Shown piece by piece: positions 10,746 to 11,286 of a stretch of 11,286 nt of DNA. The stretch is from UBA73 sp964364885 (GTDB lineage: Archaea; Nanobdellota; Nanobdellia; Pacearchaeales; GW2011-AR1): contig CAYIOA010000026.1 of NCBI GenBank assembly GCA_964364885.1, positions 1 to 11,286 on the forward strand, in the 5' to 3' direction. The position numbers were made by a program, and so were the translations under genes. The notes beneath the pieces are model-generated. The model saw only the letters and a list, made by a program, of their open reading frames with translations. It was not told where the DNA came from and searched no databases. The first letter of the stretch is position 1. Each line of letters begins with the position of its first letter.

Positions 10746-11195
10746 ATGAATCCAGCAGAAAAAGAAAAGGTAATACATGAGAAGATATTAGAATACCTGA
10801 AGAAAAATTCTAAAGGGCTGACTATGACTGAACTTGTTGGCGCGTCTGGCTTCTCTAGAAAAGCTATTGAGAAACATTTGCAAGTGCTTATTTTAGAAAA
10901 CGAAATTTATATGAAACAATTTGGCATAACAAAGGTTTATTATCCTAATAGAAAAATTCAGCATCTCGATTTTGAAAAAATGGATTATAGTAATAAGACT
11001 ATTTGGTTTGATATTTTAGAAGGGGAATCTGGCAAATATTTATTGATACAGAAGAAGAAGAAAACCGAAAGCGGATGGCTGCACGAACATTCAATTACAA
11101 TTCCGTTAGAGCAAGGCGAGAGGTTTCTGAAAGTTTTAGAGAAGATATTGAATTCAGCAAGAACAAAAAAATTGCTGGATGACAAAAAAGAATAG
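10746..11195 (+). CDS. Winged-helix protein with C-terminal PUR/PC4-like single-strand-binding domain
   Basis: 149 residues. Residues 8-68 form a winged helix: EKILEYLKKNSKGLTMTELVGASGFSRKAIEKHLQVLILENEIY, with recognition helix at about 37-50 and a wing at 56-68. Residues 83-136 read NKTIWFDILEGESGKYLLIQKKKK, a short gap, HSITIPLEQGERFLKVLEKIL: four strands and a helix in the order seen in PC4, PUR and Whirly domains ('xFDVxExxxGKYLxIxExR... IxIPxEExxxFxxxLxxI'). Such domains bind single-stranded nucleic acid, so the protein may act in transcription initiation or stress regulation (inference). The basic tail (ARTKKLLDDKK) adds charge. ATG at 10746 with a TATA box 33 bases upstream, giving a very short leader. 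From 11196 to the window end there are only A/T-rich bases and a CT-rich patch, with no feature. Confidence 0.68.
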   Translation: MNPAEKEKVIHEKILEYLKKNSKGLTMTELVGASGFSRKAIEKHLQVLILENEIYMKQFGITKVYYPNRKIQHLDFEKMDYSNKTIWFDILEGESGKYLLIQKKKKTESGWLHEHSITIPLEQGERFLKVLEKILNSARTKKLLDDKKE

Positions 11196-11286
11196 ATTTT
11201 CTCTCCGCTCCCCACATTTATCTGTCGTTATAAATCAAAAGCTTAAAAGCCTGGGAATTTTATTAAAAGCATATTGATTCCAAATT

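Noticed and set aside
10985..11215. Minus-strand frame opposite the winged-helix/PUR-like gene
   Set aside because: Ser/Phe/Cys-rich shadow of a gene with recognisable domains on the plus strand.

Overview
This window looks like chromosomal DNA from a small-genome archaeon, most plausibly of the DPANN type (Woesearchaeota/Pacearchaeota-like); that placement is inference. The supporting signs are low GC, A/T-rich TATA boxes placed about 24-28 bases upstream of start codons (leaderless transcription) for most units, a tRNA-Leu(UAA) gene split by a canonical bulge-helix-bulge intron and lacking an encoded CCA, a XerA-type recombinase, and many short genes for membrane and winged-helix proteins. 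TGA is used as an ordinary stop.

Layout. 1-292: the N-terminal end of purD, minus strand, cut by the window edge. 301-594: a gene-free stretch holding a near-symmetrical TATA box and a dense set of nested hairpins (339-479), a candidate non-coding RNA. 595-1029: an unrecognised four-helix membrane protein on the minus strand. 1140-5433: a plus-strand copper-handling island: anchored cupredoxin, CPxC membrane protein, ArsR-type regulator, Met/Gly-rich mini membrane protein, secreted or anchored Met-rich protein, a 58-residue Cys-rich protein, CopZ chaperone and CopA Cu+-ATPase. The second part of the island starts at the regulator, whose start codon lies inside a perfect 14-bp palindrome. A coherent model (inference) is that ArsR senses metal and represses its own operon, CopZ passes Cu(I) to CopA for export, and the Met/Cys-rich outer-face proteins and cupredoxin bind or buffer the exported copper.

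5436-6272: XerA on the minus strand, converging on copA with a 2-base gap. 6375-7365: three short plus-strand genes of unknown function, each with its own apparent leaderless promoter. 7413-7540: intron-containing tRNA-Leu. 7566-8472: two minus-strand unknowns, one with two CxxC knuckles, with a possible winged-helix remnant between them, then a spacer with a 16-base direct repeat. 8703-9170: a DIP1984-family coiled-coil protein.

9243-10430: an apparent HEPN/MNT toxin-antitoxin type pair. The first gene fuses a winged helix to the nucleotidyltransferase and the second encodes the HEPN-like partner. In front of them lie four (G/A)TTAAC half-sites at 10-11 bp spacing, a convincing autoregulatory operator. 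10438-11195: a possible AbrB-like small protein divergent from a winged-helix protein with a PUR/PC4-like C-terminal domain. The most attractive leads are the copper island with its small undescribed parts, the structured RNA candidate next to purD, and the HEPN/MNT pair with its phased operator and non-canonical active sites.
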